Assembly: GCF_910594005.1 (NCBI RefSeq)
Contig: NC_057831.1
Coordinates: forward strand, 37,840,001 to 37,904,000
Direction: 5' to 3'
Origin: Cervus elaphus
Taxonomy: Eukaryota > Chordata > Mammalia > Artiodactyla > Cervidae
DNA length: 64,000 nucleotides
The notes beneath the pieces are model-generated. The model made no database searches, was not told the origin of the DNA, and was given only the letters and a program-made list of their open reading frames with translations. Positions within the stretch are counted from its first letter, which is position 1, and the number at the start of each line of letters is the position of its first letter. This document shows positions 45,091 to 57,960 of this stretch, in pieces. Both the position numbers and the translations under genes were made by a program.

Positions 45091-46045
45091 TCCTATTTTT
45101 AAAATTGAAGTATAGTTGATTTATAACATTGTGTTAGTTTCAGGTATATAGTAAAATGATTTGGTTATATATCTATATTCTTTTAAAAATTATTTTTCAT
45201 TACAGTTTTATTGGGCTTCCCTCATAGCTCAGCTGGTAAAGAATCTGCCTGCAATGCAGCAAACCCCGGTTCAATTCCTGGGTCAGGAAGATCCACTGGA
45301 GAAGGGATAGGCTACCCACTCCAGTATTCTTGGGCTTCCCTTGTGGCTCAGCTGATAAAGAATCCGTCTGCAATGAGGGAGACCTGGGTTTAATCCCCGG
45401 GTTGGGAAGATACCCTGGAGAAGGGAAAGGCTTTACCCACTTCAGTATTCTGGCCTGGAAAATTCCATGGACTGTGCAGTCCATGGGGTTGCAAAGAGTT
45501 CGGCATGACTGAGCAACTTTCACTTTCACAGTTTTATTACAAAATATTGAATATAACTCCCTGTGCTATACAGTAAGTCCTCGTTGGTTATTTACGGTAG
45601 TATGTATCTGTTAATCTCATACTCCCAAATTATCCCCTTCGGTAACCATAAGTTTGTTTTCTATGTCTATGAGTCTGTTTTTGTTTTTTAAGTCCATCTA
45701 TATTTTAGATTTCACATATCATATGGGTATCACTTATGATATCATACAAGTGATATCACATGGTGTTTTTTCTTTGTCTGACTTACTTCACCTTCATCTC
45801 TAGGTCCATCTGTGTTGCTGCAAATGGCATTATTTCATTCTTTTTTATGGCTGGGTATATGTACCACATCTTCTTTATCTATTCCTCTGTTGATGGACAT
45901 TTAGGTTCCTTCCATGTCTTGGCTACTGTAAACAGTACTGCTATGAACACTGGAATGCATGTATCTATTTGAATTAGAGTTTCTGTCTTTTCTGGATACA
46001 TATCTAGGTGTGGGATTGCTGGATCACATTACCTACCATCAGTTT
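45091..46045 (-). repeat. L1 3' end, antisense, split by a SINE
   Basis: Left part 45091-45212 (attgaagtatagttgattta) and right part 45528-46045 (ctccctgtgctatacagtaa, then tgttgatggacatttaggtt) form one artiodactyl L1 3' region interrupted at 45213-45527. Confidence 0.8.
45202..45538 (+). mobile_element. Bov-tA SINE with two tandem heads, nested in an L1
   Basis: acagttttatt at 45202-45212 and 45528-45538 is a perfect 11 bp target duplication. The body has two tRNA-like units (cctcatagctcagctggtaa and ccttgtggctcagctgataa), the same dimeric-head layout as the copy at 24407-24760. It inserted into the older L1 around it. Confidence 0.92.
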
Positions 46046-46169
46046 CTGTTAAAGAGAAAGAAATCACCCTTACGAAGTAAAATATATCTCTCATTATGCA
46101 CACATTCCCTTTTTGGTCATGGTTTTCATTATGGGGGATACAGCATGCTCAAAGCAAATCTAAATCCTT

Positions 46170-46715
46170 GGGTACTTGAAGCTGACATTCAAGTAAGAGA
46201 GTCAGACAACAAACATGTGAAATACGTGGAATAAACAATCTGGTAGGAAGTAATAAATGCAAAGAAAAGGTATAAAGCAAGGAAGGAATACTTGAGGGGT
46301 GGAGTTAAAAATTTAACACAGAGCAGCGAAGGAAGGCTTCTACTGAGGAAGTAACATTTGAGTAGAGAGCAGATGACACAAAAAAGTAAAGGATGAAGGG
46401 TGTTGGGGAAGAGCACAGCGGGCAGAGGTTTAACAGCAGAGTCCAAGGGTGTGCGTCAGGCTGATGTAGTAGCAAGGAGGCCAGTGTGGCTGGGGCAGAG
46501 TGAGCAGTGAGGGCAAAGAGCAGGCAGGAGAGGTGAAGGGCCGGGCTGTGGAGGTCCCATGGCTTCTCGAAGAACTCTGGGCTTTACCCCATGTGAGACA
46601 GGAAGCCTTGGAGAGCTCAGAGTGCGATCTGATCCACATTTTATAAAGATCACTCTGGCTGCTGTTGAGAATGGTGGAAGCAGGGAGATTGATTAGGAGA
46701 CATGTCTCTTCCAGG
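46170..46715 (-). repeat. L2 LINE, antisense
   Basis: Landmarks are agtcagacaacaaacatgtg, aggaagtaacatttgagtag, aggaggccagtgtggctggg and gatcactctggctgctgttg. Confidence 0.65.
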
Positions 46716-46999
46716 TCCCACCAGTCTTTTCCCCCATCTTCACTCCCTCGGTAATCCTCCCTAGCCCACTTCAGAACCAAGAGCCATTTCGTACTCCCTT
46801 TGTCCCTATCAAAATATATTTTTGGATTCTTCCATCACACTAGTCAACAGCAGCTGCCATTATTGAGCAGATTCATACCCAAGAAAAACAGAGTGAAGAA
46901 CAACAATTTGTAGAGGGCTCATGGAGTGAAGGGGGTCTATGTTCTCCCCACTCTTCAGTCAGGACTTCCTCAGTTGTAAGCAAAATGAATCCAACTGTG

Positions 47000-47515
47000 C
47001 TCATTTTCTACTGCTGATAAAGAAATGACCACAAACCGACAAGTATGATGTGGCCAGGTTCTTGCTCAAGGGCTGAATGAAACTGAGGTGTTGCCTGCTG
47101 AGTTCTCATCTGGAGCCTCTGGGGAGAAATTCGTCTCTCATCTAATTCAGGCTGCTGGCATAATTCACCTCCTTATGGCTATACGACTGTTATCTGGGAC
47201 TGCTCTCAGCTCCAAGAGGCTGCCTGCATTCTTTAGTACATGGTGCCTCCATCTCCCTCACTGAGTTTTTCTCATACTTCAAATCTCTCTGCTTTCTCCA
47301 ACTGTAATCTCTAGACTGGGCTTTCAGGTTTCAAGTGATTAGGTCAGATTCACCTACTCTTTCTATCTTAAGGTCAAGTTACTTGAAACCTTAGTTACAA
47401 CTGCAAAATCCCTTCCAGAAAAACCTAGATTGGTGTTTGATTGACTAACTAAAACAAGGTGTGTATATACCAGGGGCTGGGAATTTGGGGCCATGTTAGA
47501 ATCTGCCTAGTATAG
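47000..47515 (-). repeat. Old MLT1-type LTR, antisense
   Basis: Landmarks are ttttctactgctgataaaga at the left, gaggctgcctgcattcttta in the middle and ctgcaaaatcccttccagaa at the right. Degraded, with no provirus attached. Confidence 0.5.
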
Positions 47516-48096
47516 TCAGGTAAAAGGGAGCACACTGACCCACATGTCCGGGAAGGACCTCCGAGAATAGAGGGGAGAGGTACAGGAGCCGGGCAAGACC
47601 TCAATGTGCCCATGACTCACTTACATTCTCTTTCTACTCACCTCTCATCTCTGTTCACTTCTGCCTGTCTCCATTCTCCAGAGTTCCTCTCCCCAAAGAA
47701 CAAGAAAGACCACCATCAACTGCCCTATTACCTGCAATCAGAGTTTTGTTATTCCAGCAGAAATAGAATTTCTTTCTCCCAAAGTTTGAATACCAGTCCT
47801 AAGGATTCCAGCCGCCTAGGTCATGTGCTCCTGGCTGGGATGGGAAGTACAGCTGAGAGCCCTCTGAGAACCATGTGGAGAGTGGGAGGGGTTCTCCAGA
47901 CGAGGGAAATGCAAAGCTTGCTGTATAGACAAACAGACCAGCTGTGCCCCTAGTCAGCTGTCTCACTCTTCCCCCCAAAGACCTTCAATCCCCTCTGCAT
48001 CCCTCCCTTTCCTTTTCGTACTTGACCAGCCTTGCCTTCTTTACCTCTCATGAGACCTAGCTCTAGAATCCACAAGATTAAGTTCAAACCTACATG

Positions 48097-48300
48097 GGAC
48101 TTCCCTGGTGGTCCAGTGGTTAAGACTCTGTGCTTCCTTCCAATGCAGTGGGTCCAGGTTCAATCCCTGGTCAGGGAACTAGATTCCACATGCCACAACT
48201 AAAGATTGAACATCCTAAGTGCCACAACTAAGATCCGGAGCAGCCGAATAAATAAATACAAACAAATTTTTTTTAAAAAAAATAATAAAAAAACATCAAT
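48097..48300 (+). mobile_element. CHR-2-type SINE, sense, near full length
   Basis: Head gggacttccctggtggtcca, then ccaggttcaatccctggtca as the B-box region, then catgccacaactaaagattg and an A-rich tail at 48245-48297. Confidence 0.85.
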
Positions 48301-48392
48301 TCAAGCCTATGACAGTTGGGGGTATGGGATGTGGTTAGACATTAAAGTAATAATGCTTTCAAGAATAAAAGAATTCTGCACTAAAGTTTAGT

Positions 48393-48490
48393 CCTTCAGT
48401 TCAGTTCAGTTGCTCAGTCATGTCTGACTCTTTGTGACCCCATGGACCTCAGCACGCCAGGCCTCCCTGTCCATCACCAACTCCCGGAAT
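48393..48490 (-). mobile_element. BovB 3'-end fragment, about 95 bp, antisense
   Basis: ttcagttcagttcagttgct then gcacgccaggcctccctgtc; truncated right after ccatcaccaactcccgg. Confidence 0.85.
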
Positions 48491-49309
48491 TTCTAACTGT
48501 GATACGGAGCATGTGGCAGGGGTCCACTGTCCAGTTCTCTCATTCCAAGAACTTGACATGTGGAGTATAGTCAGTTGGTACCTTTAGATTCACTGTGACA
48601 GTCCCACCAAGGCAATGATTCCTTCCCACCCCACACCCCCCATAAAGCTGCTTCTAACCAACAACCAAGCCCAGAGGGAGGAACAAGACTGGGCTATTTC
48701 TAACCAACACAAGACTCCTCTAATGTGCCCTCTCTGCTCAGGAGCCCCTCATCAGCCTAGCCAAGACCCTTTCTTAGCTGGATTGCAGTCTGTGGATTTT
48801 TCTACCCAATTCTTCCTTCCCTCTTGCCTCTTACAGGTGTTGGACCTGCAGCACAGTCAGTAGGTGCTCCCTGTCTAGTCCTGTTCCCTCTCCCATACTT
48901 TAGACACTTCTCCCAATAAATCTCCTCCAAGTCGAAATTTGTCTTGGTGTTCATTTTTTGGAAGATGCAATGTAATATCAAGGGAATTGGACTGGATTTC
49001 TGGACTGGATCCAATATAACATCAACGGAATTGGACTGGATTTTTTCCAGCTCTAAAACTCTATCTGTTTGGGGGATTCTACAAGCTTATATCTGTTTCA
49101 TGAGAGAAGAGAAAAATGACTGAGCATTTAGATCTCTAATCCACAACTATTTGGGGACTACATTCATTGCTTCTTTTGATTTTTACCCCCCCCCTCCTTT
49201 TGGTAATACCTTATCAAGAAAAGTAAATAATTCTGAGCAAAGTTTCAGATGGCTATAAACATTTCAGAGACTGCCTGAAAACTGGCCTGAAGCATCATTT
49301 TACCTTAGC

Positions 49310-49440
49310 CAATGGTTCTGATACTTCAGTGTGCAGAAAAGCCCCCTGGGGATATCTTATAAAAGGCAGCTTCCTGGACCCAACCCAAAGACAGCTTCAC
49401 TCAAAAGAAGGGTAGGAGACCCTGGGAATCACTTTTTCAT
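49310..49440 (+). repeat. MER20-like hAT MITE fragment
   Basis: The run caatggttctgatacttcag, then ccccctggggatatcttat matches a MER20-style left end. Confidence 0.5.
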
Positions 49441-50764
49441 TAAATCCCCTTATGACTGATGCTGTTAGTTCACCGAGGAACTGAGAAATGAGAACTCATG
49501 ATGAAGAAAATCTACATTCTTTCTTAAATTTTACAATGATTATTTACTGAGAACCTATAGGGTACTGTGAGAAGCTATACAGAGTCATTAACTCTGCATG
49601 CATGGTAGGGGCCAGGGTGGGCCATGATGATTTCTCAAAAGTGGTGATTTCCTGCAGTGGGCCATAAAAAATAAGAAGGAATTTGTCCCCCAGCCAGTAA
49701 CATGGTGAAGACACTCCCAGTATATGTATATCACATTAGACTGGGGAACTGAGGAGTCCTGGAGTTGATTGGCAATGGAAAAGAAGACCAAGGGAAGGAA
49801 TTATCTCAGTTACCACCTTGGACTTCACTTTCAACACCTGCAATATCGACAGAGAACATCACTAAAGAAGTTTAGGGAATAGCCGTCTTATCTTGAGAAA
49901 ACACAAGGTCAACAGAAAGTTGAGAGTCAGAAGAAGTAAATGCTACTTGTTTTTTCTTTCATGGCATAACAGGGGCCTGAATTTAGAATGGCACTAGATT
50001 GGAAACTCTCTGTGATGCCTCGGGATCTCTGCTCGGGCTCCCTGAGGTGCATGCTGTATTCTGAAGCTTCTCACAGCCCCAGGAATGAGCATCTAATTGG
50101 TTCCGGAACCCCCTATTGTCTCTGAAGGTTAGGCAGATACAAAGGACCCATCTATCAGTGAGGGCATTTGAGCCCCTTGATCCCACTTCAGAAGTGAGGA
50201 TCAAGATCCTCTGGTCCACTGATAGTCCCTAACGCTGATCCATAGTTGTCTTTGAATTTGACATATAGTTTAGCCCCTTGCGCTTCAATCCCCTGTAAAA
50301 AAATTTTTAATGATTTTCTTTCTTGTTATCAAAACAGTATAGGATCAAGGTAAAAATAAATCAAAAGAACCATTATTTTAAAAAATTACTCCCAATTAAA
50401 AGACTCTTTTCAAAAAAAAGAGTACATATATCTTACAATTTTAGAGGTTTAAGGGTGCTCTGAAGTACATCTATAAATTTCTTACTGCCAATGTACCTCA
50501 TTCAGAAAAACTTTTGAAATGAGAAAAAAGGAAGACAGAAGGTATCAGAAAAAAAAAAAGAACAGAAACAGATCTAAATATGGAATTGTTGTATAATCTA
50601 TACATTTAGTATTTGTTGCCTTGAACAAAGTAAGTTTAAATAAACATAGTTGCATTACCTCAAGAAAGACAAACAAAGAATAAAAATCACCTGTATCCTC
50701 ACTGGTACAAAGAAATAGTCTGGCTAACATTTGGATGTGTTTCCTGTCAGGTTGCCTTTTTAAA

Positions 50765-50907
50765 AAATATTTTATGTATTTGACTGTGCCAAGTCTTAGT
50801 TGCAGCACGTGGGATCTTTAGTTGCAGCTGTGGGATCTAGTTCCCTGACTAGGGACTGAACATGGAGAACATGGAGTCTAAGACACCGGACTGCCAGGGA
50901 AGTCCCA
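50765..50907 (-). mobile_element. CHR-2-type SINE, antisense
   Basis: tgtgccaagtcttagttgca, gggatctagttccctgacta and the head end ggactgccagggaagtccc. Confidence 0.78.
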
Positions 50908-51919
50908 AGGTTGCTTTTATACGTAAATGTTTTAAGATATTTATTTTCATAACTATGATCATGGTGTGCAATCAATTTCATTTCCTCACTTTTGCATTTA
51001 CCATTATGAGTGATTTTTTGTTCATATACATCATGCTTAATGTGGACATAAAATTTCACCATGTACCTCTATCATATTTTACTGCTATATACACCTATTG
51101 CTGGAAATTAAAGTCATTTTCAATGTTTCATTATAAATAATGGTGCTTAGAATACAGAATTGCATTAAAGCTTTTTTTCACACTTTGGATTTTCCCCTTA
51201 GGATGAATTCTCAGAAGTAGAATTTGAGGATGAAAGAATAAGAAAGTTTTTAAGAGTTATTAACACACTGTCAAACTGCTTTTGAGAACAATGAGAACAT
51301 TTCATACTGTTACCAGCCTAAACAAATGTCTCCATCACCACACCTTCACCATTGTGTTTCCTGTTCTTTAAGCTTTACAAGTCTGTTGGCAAAAATTGCT
51401 GATTTACTTCCCATGGTTGTCTTTTAATCTCATGGCCCTTGATTCTCAGAGATGCCACTAAGACATTACAAATAAGTATCACAGATGTATAAAAAATGTG
51501 TAAAAATAATTTTAACTTTCATAAAAGCAGTTTTATTCTTTCAGTTCATCATGCTTCCTTCTCATATTTTTGATGGAAGATTTCTCAGTCTCGGCACTTT
51601 GACACTGCAGCATCCCAAATGCCAATAGCTCCTCTCTACTCTACTGTGAGAACCAAAACTGGCTTCAGACATCACCAAGTGTTCCCCCCCGACCCAGCAG
51701 CCCCAAAAGGATGGGGAGTGGCCTCTGAGAACCCAGTGTCCCCTGGGAAAAAAATAGCCCCTGACTAATGAAAAACACAGAGTTGTAAGTCCAAGTTTCG
51801 ATAGTGCCTATACGACATCCTTTTCTGCCTCCTTCCTTGTCGACAAAAACCCAATTTCATTCAGCTGTCCCCTCCCATGGATTCAGAGGGTGAATTATGG
51901 CAAATTATGCCTGGTCTAA

Positions 51920-52250
51920 GTCAGGCCTTACAGTTTTGTCTCATTTATCAATGACTCATTTTGATTTGGGCATGGAACTTGGTCCTGGCCAAGAGGACCC
52001 AAGGAGACATCTGAAGGGCTTCTGGGAAAGATTTCCTAACAAATAAAAAGAAGCACAAAGGAGAAAATGTCCTTCTTCAGGAGATGTCATGTCTCTGTAT
52101 GTTGCCTGGAACAGCCACTGTGGAACTGTGCGGGAGGAAAGCATTGACATGCATAAGATGAAGATGGGCAAGCACATGACCTGTGGTGACATCCTTGAGA
52201 CATTGAATTACCAGCTACAGAGAGGCTCTACCCCCTGACTTCTTGTTATG
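51920..52250. repeat. Unnamed ancient repeat
   Basis: Segments such as tgggcatggaacttggtcct and gagacattgaattaccagct seem to belong to an old mammalian repeat that I cannot name; similar material occurs near 23760-24100 and, reversed, near 25960-26190. Confidence 0.35.
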
Positions 52251-52734
52251 TGAGATAACACGCCTTTAGAGGTTCAAGACTGTAGTGTTTTCCACAATTG
52301 CATCCAACTGGCTTTCCGGGAGCCCCAAACACAGTTCCAAAGAGATGTAATGAAATCAGGGAGTCTGGAGAGCTGATTCAGACCCTCCAGATCCAGAGAA
52401 GCAGGTCCAGAAAGGCAGAGGAATAGTGGGATAGAAGCTGTTCCTTGGGGGAGTCAGGACCTCAGAGAAGCAGATGACTTCCAAGGCCACCATAAAAAGT
52501 AATGGAAGTTCTTGATACACAGTGACTGGCTCTGTGTTCATTGGGTCAGATTGGGCAGGACTGAGCCTGGAGGTGTCCAGTACCAGTAACCGCAGGGAGC
52601 TAGGAGAGGCAGGGCCTCTGGGAACTAGTGCCACTGTACCCTGCTGGGAGGAGAGTACCATAGTACAAGAGAAAGAACAAGGGTTTGGGAACTGGAGTTT
52701 CAAGAGGGATTTCAAACCCATGTCTGACATGGGG

Positions 52735-52920
52735 GGATGGCTGAGTAAATGGATAGGAAGGTGGGGGGCAGGGCAGATGGGTGGAGGAGGGGCTGGTCAG
52801 AAGCTGCATGGGTGAAGAAGTGATGAAGAGGATGGATGGGAGGTGGGGTGAGTGAGTGAATGGGACAGGTGAATGGAGGGGCAGTCGGTAACTAGATCGA
52901 TGAATAAACAAATAATAAGG
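52735..52920 (+). repeat. Degenerate G/A-rich tandem tract (TGGA/TGAG-type)
   Basis: Irregular short repeats of ggatgg, gtgagtgagtgaatg and ggtggaggagg type. It contains a G-quadruplex-compatible motif at 52763-52792. The antisense open frame 52600-53025 that passes through it is a low-complexity artefact. Confidence 0.7.
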
Positions 52921-53042
52921 ACTCTTTTGGGTTTTGTTTTGCTCACAGACAGCCACCTTCTTCAGGTGGGAAGGAACTTCTGGGGATCTCAGGAGGCCAC
53001 ATTCCCATTTTAAGTGTGGCTCCACTTCATAAGTGAAAAAGG

Positions 53043-53246
53043 GAAAGTGTTAGTCCCTCAGTTGTGTCCGACTCTTTGTGACCCCATGAACTACAGCCTG
53101 CCAAGCTCCTCTGTCCGCGGAATTCTCCAGGCAAGAATACTGGGGTGGGTAGCCAATTTCAGGGAATCTTCCTGACCCAGCGATCGAACCCAGGTCTCCT
53201 GCACTGCAGGTAGATTCTTTACCGTCTGAGCCACCAGAGAAGCCCA
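53043..53246 (-). mobile_element. Bov-tA SINE, antisense
   Basis: Tail side ctcagttgtgtccgactctt, head side cgtctgagccaccagagaag; one of the better conserved copies in intron 1. Confidence 0.9.
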
Positions 53247-53838
53247 TTGTGGGCATCCTCAAGAGGATGCCCAGGTTATCCCAACTGTCTACTATTTAAA
53301 ACTTGCAAATGTTATAAAAATAAAAAGAAATAAAGACACTTTCTACAAGTCAGGCATGTAAATGAGAATTGCAAATGAATTTTTAGGCTGATATAGGGAT
53401 ACAATCATAAATCTAATATCACTGCAAATAAGCTTTGGCCTATCCTGAATCCGAGATAGCTGCACTTGTTAAAATTAAAAGAACAGTGAAGATGAAAGCA
53501 AGGCACGTCTTTTTCACTGGCAGGCAGTGTGACTGACTCCTGAGTTCCTCTCTTAGCCTCAGCGATTTGCCCTTAAAAGGAGCAGCTACTAGTAATTTGC
53601 TTGCAGGCTTTTTTAATTTGGTTGTTCATAGTTCAGTTAGTAAAACCAAGAGGTCCTTTCAACGTTGGTAGCTGGGCTTTGGTGCAGTTCCCTCTCACAT
53701 CTGTTTGACTCCTAGCCTGATGTTTCGTGCCCCCTACCCCACTGAGGTCCCTCCTGTGGGTTCCACTGCACCCCTTGCAGTCCTCCAATGCCTCCCCCGT
53801 TATGCCGCACTCATTAGAATCTGTCTCTCATTGTTATC

Positions 53839-54024
53839 AGGGGTTCCTTCAGGTAAAGAATCCGCCTGCAATGCAGGAGACCCCGATTCGATTCCTGAGT
53901 CGGGAAGATCCACTGGAGAAGGGAAAAGCTACCCACTCCAGTATTTTGGCCTAGAGAATTCCATGAACTATAAAGTCCATGGGGTCGCAAAGAGCCAGAC
54001 ATGGCTGACCAACTTTCACTTTCA
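53839..54024 (+). mobile_element. Bov-tA SINE, sense, slightly 5'-shortened head
   Basis: It opens aggggttccttcaggtaaag, lacking the tggctcag part of the A box; the B box region is gattcgattcctgag, and it ends gaccaactttcactttca. Confidence 0.88.
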
Positions 54025-55102
54025 GGTTATTCCTAACCTAGCACAAAACTCTTAAGAATAAATGAATCAGCTTGAATTTTTCAAGACCAAGTTTTATTAA
54101 AACAGGCTTTTAAAACTGCTCTGTATGTATATTTTATTCAAATAAAATGTCTAAAATGTATTTAAATGGAACACAGCATTATTTTTTAAATAAGGCAATT
54201 TTCCCACTGCCTAAAATCTCCTCTCTTATTGTCAATAATTTCTACGATCATGTAATTCAGAGGTTATTAAATGCTGGGATTGGTTGCCTAAAGAGCTTTT
54301 TGGCTGTCACTCCCTGGAGGCCTTTAAAAATTGATTAGGATGAAAATATATGATTCAATTGTTTTCCCAATTATAAAAAATAACCAGCTGAGAAAGGTTA
54401 AGGAAGGAAATAATTCTATTTACAATAGCAGCAAATATACACAACACACAGGGGGACAAATTGAAGAAATGCATAGAATTTAGATCTAGAAAACTTGAAA
54501 GCTGTGAGACATAAGAGTAAATGAGAAGACCTACTGTGCTTTTGAAAAGGAACACTTAATACTGTAATATGTAAATTCTCTCTAATGCACATGCAGTCCT
54601 ACACAAGCAATCCTACACAAATATCAACAGGATTTTGGGTAGAGCCAGACACTCTAATATCCACATCAAAAATTTAAAAAGTGAAAATCCAGGAACTATT
54701 TCGTAAAGTAAGTGTAGCAAGAATGGACTAGCCCTGTGAGTAGCTTTTCTAGTATAGCCCAAAGCTTATTATAAAATTACAATAATTAAATAGATTGGTC
54801 CTAACTATGAAATAGATAGACGATTAGAACAGAGGAGAGTCCTGATTGGCAAGTTAATGGTAAAGATGGCATTTCAAGTCCATAACTCAATAAATGTACA
54901 GAGCAATTGGCTAACCATTTGGAAAGAAATAAACTGGATCCCCACTTCACTCTTCATATGAAAACTAAACCCAGATAGAGTAACAATTTAAAATAAAAAT
55001 AAAACCATAAAAATATTAGAAGAAACCATGGATTAATTTAGTTATATTTATTTCATATATTATATTAATTTATAATTTTGGAGATGGGTAAAAGCCTTTC
55101 TG

Positions 55103-55317
55103 GGCTTCCCAGGTGGTGCTAACCGTAAATAACCTGCCTGCAAATGCAGGAGACATAAGAGACATGGGTTCAATCTCTAGGTTGGGAAGATCCCCTGGAG
55201 GAGGGCATGGCAATCCACTCCAGTATTCTTCCCTGGAGAATCTCATGTATAGAGGAGCCTGGCGGGCTACAGTCTATGGGGTAGCAAAGAGTTGGACACG
55301 ACTGAGTGGCTAAGCTG
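55103..55317 (+). mobile_element. Bov-tA SINE, sense
   Basis: Head gggcttcccaggtggtgcta with a mutated A box, a small internal duplication (agacataagagacatggg), B-box region ggttcaatctc, tail ggacacgactgagtggctaa. Confidence 0.88.
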
Positions 55318-55328
55318 TTATTTACCTA

Positions 55329-55720
55329 CTCTATTAGTTTCCTGTTGCTGCTGTAATAAATTACAAGTTTAGTGGCTTAAAACAACACAAATTTATTATC
55401 TCACACGCTGGGACTCAGAAGACTTAAAAGCAAGTTGTCAGCAGGACTGCATTCCTTCCTTCCAGAGGCTCCAGAAAAGAATCTGTTTCTTTGCCTTTTC
55501 AGCTTCTAGAGGCCACTATGAAGTTTCTGTAGTATGTACCGCTTCCTCAAGTCCCCTGAATCTCTACTTCCATAACCACATCTCCTACCATGCCTCTGAC
55601 CCTTCTGCCTCCCTTTAAAGGATTTCTGGGAAGTTCACAGCACTTTCTATGAAGTTTTCTTATCAAAAAAATTGAACCTGAATCTAATCAGTCTTGTGAA
55701 TGGAACCACCATTTTAAAGG
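55329..55720 (-). repeat. MLT1-type solo LTR, antisense
   Basis: Left end attagtttcctgttgctgct, then agtggcttaaaacaacacaa, cattccttccttccagaggc and ctctgacccttctgcctccc. It is in the order expected for the reverse strand. No internal sequence. Confidence 0.75.
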
Positions 55721-55839
55721 AAATGTGACAGAAAAACATGTAAAAAGGCATCAAGGGTGCAATTGGCAAAATCCAAACTTTTGGAAACTCTAGAATAACC
55801 CAGTTTTTTTACAAGTAAAGGAGGAGAATATGTTTCTGT

Positions 55840-55856
55840 GTGTGTGTGTGTGTGAG
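55840..55856 (+). repeat. Short (TG)n microsatellite
   Basis: About eight uninterrupted TG units following gtttc. Confidence 0.85.
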
Positions 55857-56559
55857 AAACTATTGATTAAGAGAAACCTAAAAGACTTCTCAACTGAGTT
55901 GCAATATGAATCCTGATTTGAAAAGAAAATGGTAAGAATTTTATGAGACAACACTATGAAACAATACAACTACTACAAGAAGCATTTACTGTTAATTTTT
56001 TCAGTGTGATAATGGTATTGAATATTAAGGATATGCTACAAAAAGGGATACTTATCTTCCAAAGATATATACCTAAATTTTTAATGGATGAAATACTTCT
56101 CAGATCACTTTAAAATAATATAGAAGCAGGGAGTAGATATGGGTTCAAATAAAGCAAACAGCATAAGTTAATAATCATTGTTAAAGCTGAGCAACAGGGA
56201 AACAGTGTCCTGAAATGTTGTAAATATACTTGAAACTTTCATGGTAGAGGTTATATAAAAATGACAATAAATGTCTTGTTGGGGAGCACATGATTGGTAT
56301 CACCAGAATTACATCAAGAAATCCATCTGTAAGGGATCCTGAGAAATATAATTTTAAGCTTTTCAGCCTCTGCAGCACTTGGCAGAATCAGGGTTGAAAT
56401 ATGTGTGAGTGAAATGTTCAACACTGTTCACCCTCAAATCTGTAACTCAAACCCTGACATCTCTCCTATAGGATCATAAAAAATATTCAACTGCCTCCTT
56501 GACACCTGACATGGATGTCTCATAGGACCTCCAACTCTACACCAAAACCAAAGCTAAAG

Positions 56560-56700
56560 ATTAACCCTCTCCTGCTACTTACTAGCTGTGTGACCTCAGA
56601 GAAGCCCCTTGGTTTCCCAACTCTCCAGTGTGTGAACTGGGAAAATCAACTAAATCATCTTCAGGTCATCAACAGCTCCGGGAATGGATGGGACTAAAAC
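56560..56700 (+). repeat. MIR SINE fragment
   Basis: Copy with cttactagctgtgtgacctc then ttggtttcccaactctccag. Confidence 0.55.
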
Positions 56701-57444
56701 CTACCCCCTTTAGACAGTACTAATTTAACTCTATGCTATATTTAAATAACAAGTCATCTTAAAAGGGACTTAGCCTATATGTTTTTAGAAGCAGCACTAT
56801 CTCATGATAAATTTAGCATCAATTTAGCCATCAGTAGTCATTTACTCAATATCAGTGACTGCAGTATGTTTAGCTGAAATTTCAAACAGCCCATAATTGC
56901 TTTCAGCATGGGTGCATGCGTCCTAGAACCAACCCAGCCAGAAAGCTGCCTCTCTGTAGCTAAGGAGTTGTCTGTTGTTGTGAAGATAATTTTGATGGCT
57001 GGGTTTCTTTCTTTCTTTCTTTTTTTTTGTATCTGTTTCAGAAATGTGACAGGTGCAATTTTTTCCAAGGCAAGAGGAAGAGATGGCTTTGACCTCTGGT
57101 GCCATTTTTGGCAAAGTTGTCATTTTTATTGCATAAGTGAGGGTGCTCCCACAGTGAAGTGAAGGGCGTGATAAATAAGATTCTTGGAGGCCGCTAAATG
57201 GCACTTGGTGGGACGAGGCCTGAGTGACAGCTGCGAATGGTGCAGGGATCATAACAACTTGCTTCTCTTCCTATGGCTCCCTACGCTACACGCTGCTGCT
57301 GGACTTCATTTTCTCTCCACTGGAATGACTTGCCTGATTTAAGGGAGTAAAATGTCAAGTAAACTTAATACAAATAGGAATAAAAGATAATTTGAAAAAC
57401 GTGGAGAAAAAGTGATTCAGCCTCTTCTGGTCAGTTGAGAACTA

Positions 57445-57719
57445 CTCCGAGGTGTAACAATGCTACTGCTGCTAAGTCACTTCAGTCGTATCCGACTCTG
57501 TGCGACCCCATCCCTGGGATTCTCCAGGCAAGAACACTGGAGTGGGTTGCCATTTTCTTCTCCAATGCATAAAAGTGAAAAGTCAAAGTGAAGTTGCTCA
57601 GTCATGTCTGACTCTTCAAGACCCCATGGACTGCAGCCTACCAGGCTCCTCCGTTCATGGGATTTTCCAGGCAAGAGTACTGGAGTGGGGTGCCATTGCC
57701 TTCTCCGAGGTGTAACAAT
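57445..57719 (-). mobile_element. Bov-A2-type SINE (two Bov-A units), long target duplication
   Basis: ctccgaggtgtaacaat at 57445-57461 and 57703-57719 flanks an element made of two tandem Bov-A units in antisense: ttcagtcgtatccgactctg then gctcagtcatgtctgactct, each followed by ggattctccaggcaag or ggattttccaggcaag. No tRNA-like head is present. Confidence 0.9.
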
Positions 57720-57729
57720 AATGCATTTT

Positions 57730-57960
57730 AAACTCAGCTTTGTTGTTATTGTGTAGCTAAGTAGTGTTCCACTCTTTTGTGACCCCCATGGACTGTAGCC
57801 TGCCAAGTTTCTCTATCCATGGGCTTTCCCAGGCAAGGTGTTGGAGTGGGTTGTCATTTCCTTCTCCAGGGGATCTTCCTGACCCATGGATTGAACCTGC
57901 ATCTCCTGAATTGGCAGGTTGATTCTTTACCACTGAGCCACCAGGGAAGCCCTAAATTCA
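57730..57960 (-). mobile_element. Bov-tA SINE, antisense, head toward the next SINE
   Basis: Tail side gtagctaagtagtgttccac, head side ccactgagccaccagggaag. taaactcag (57730-57738) and taaattcag (57953-57961) look like its target duplication; the next SINE inserted at the right copy. Confidence 0.85.

Noticed and set aside
52600..53025. 141-codon minus-strand Ser/Pro-rich open frame
   Set aside because: It is the complement of a degenerate TGGA/TGAG tandem tract; the composition comes from simple repeats.
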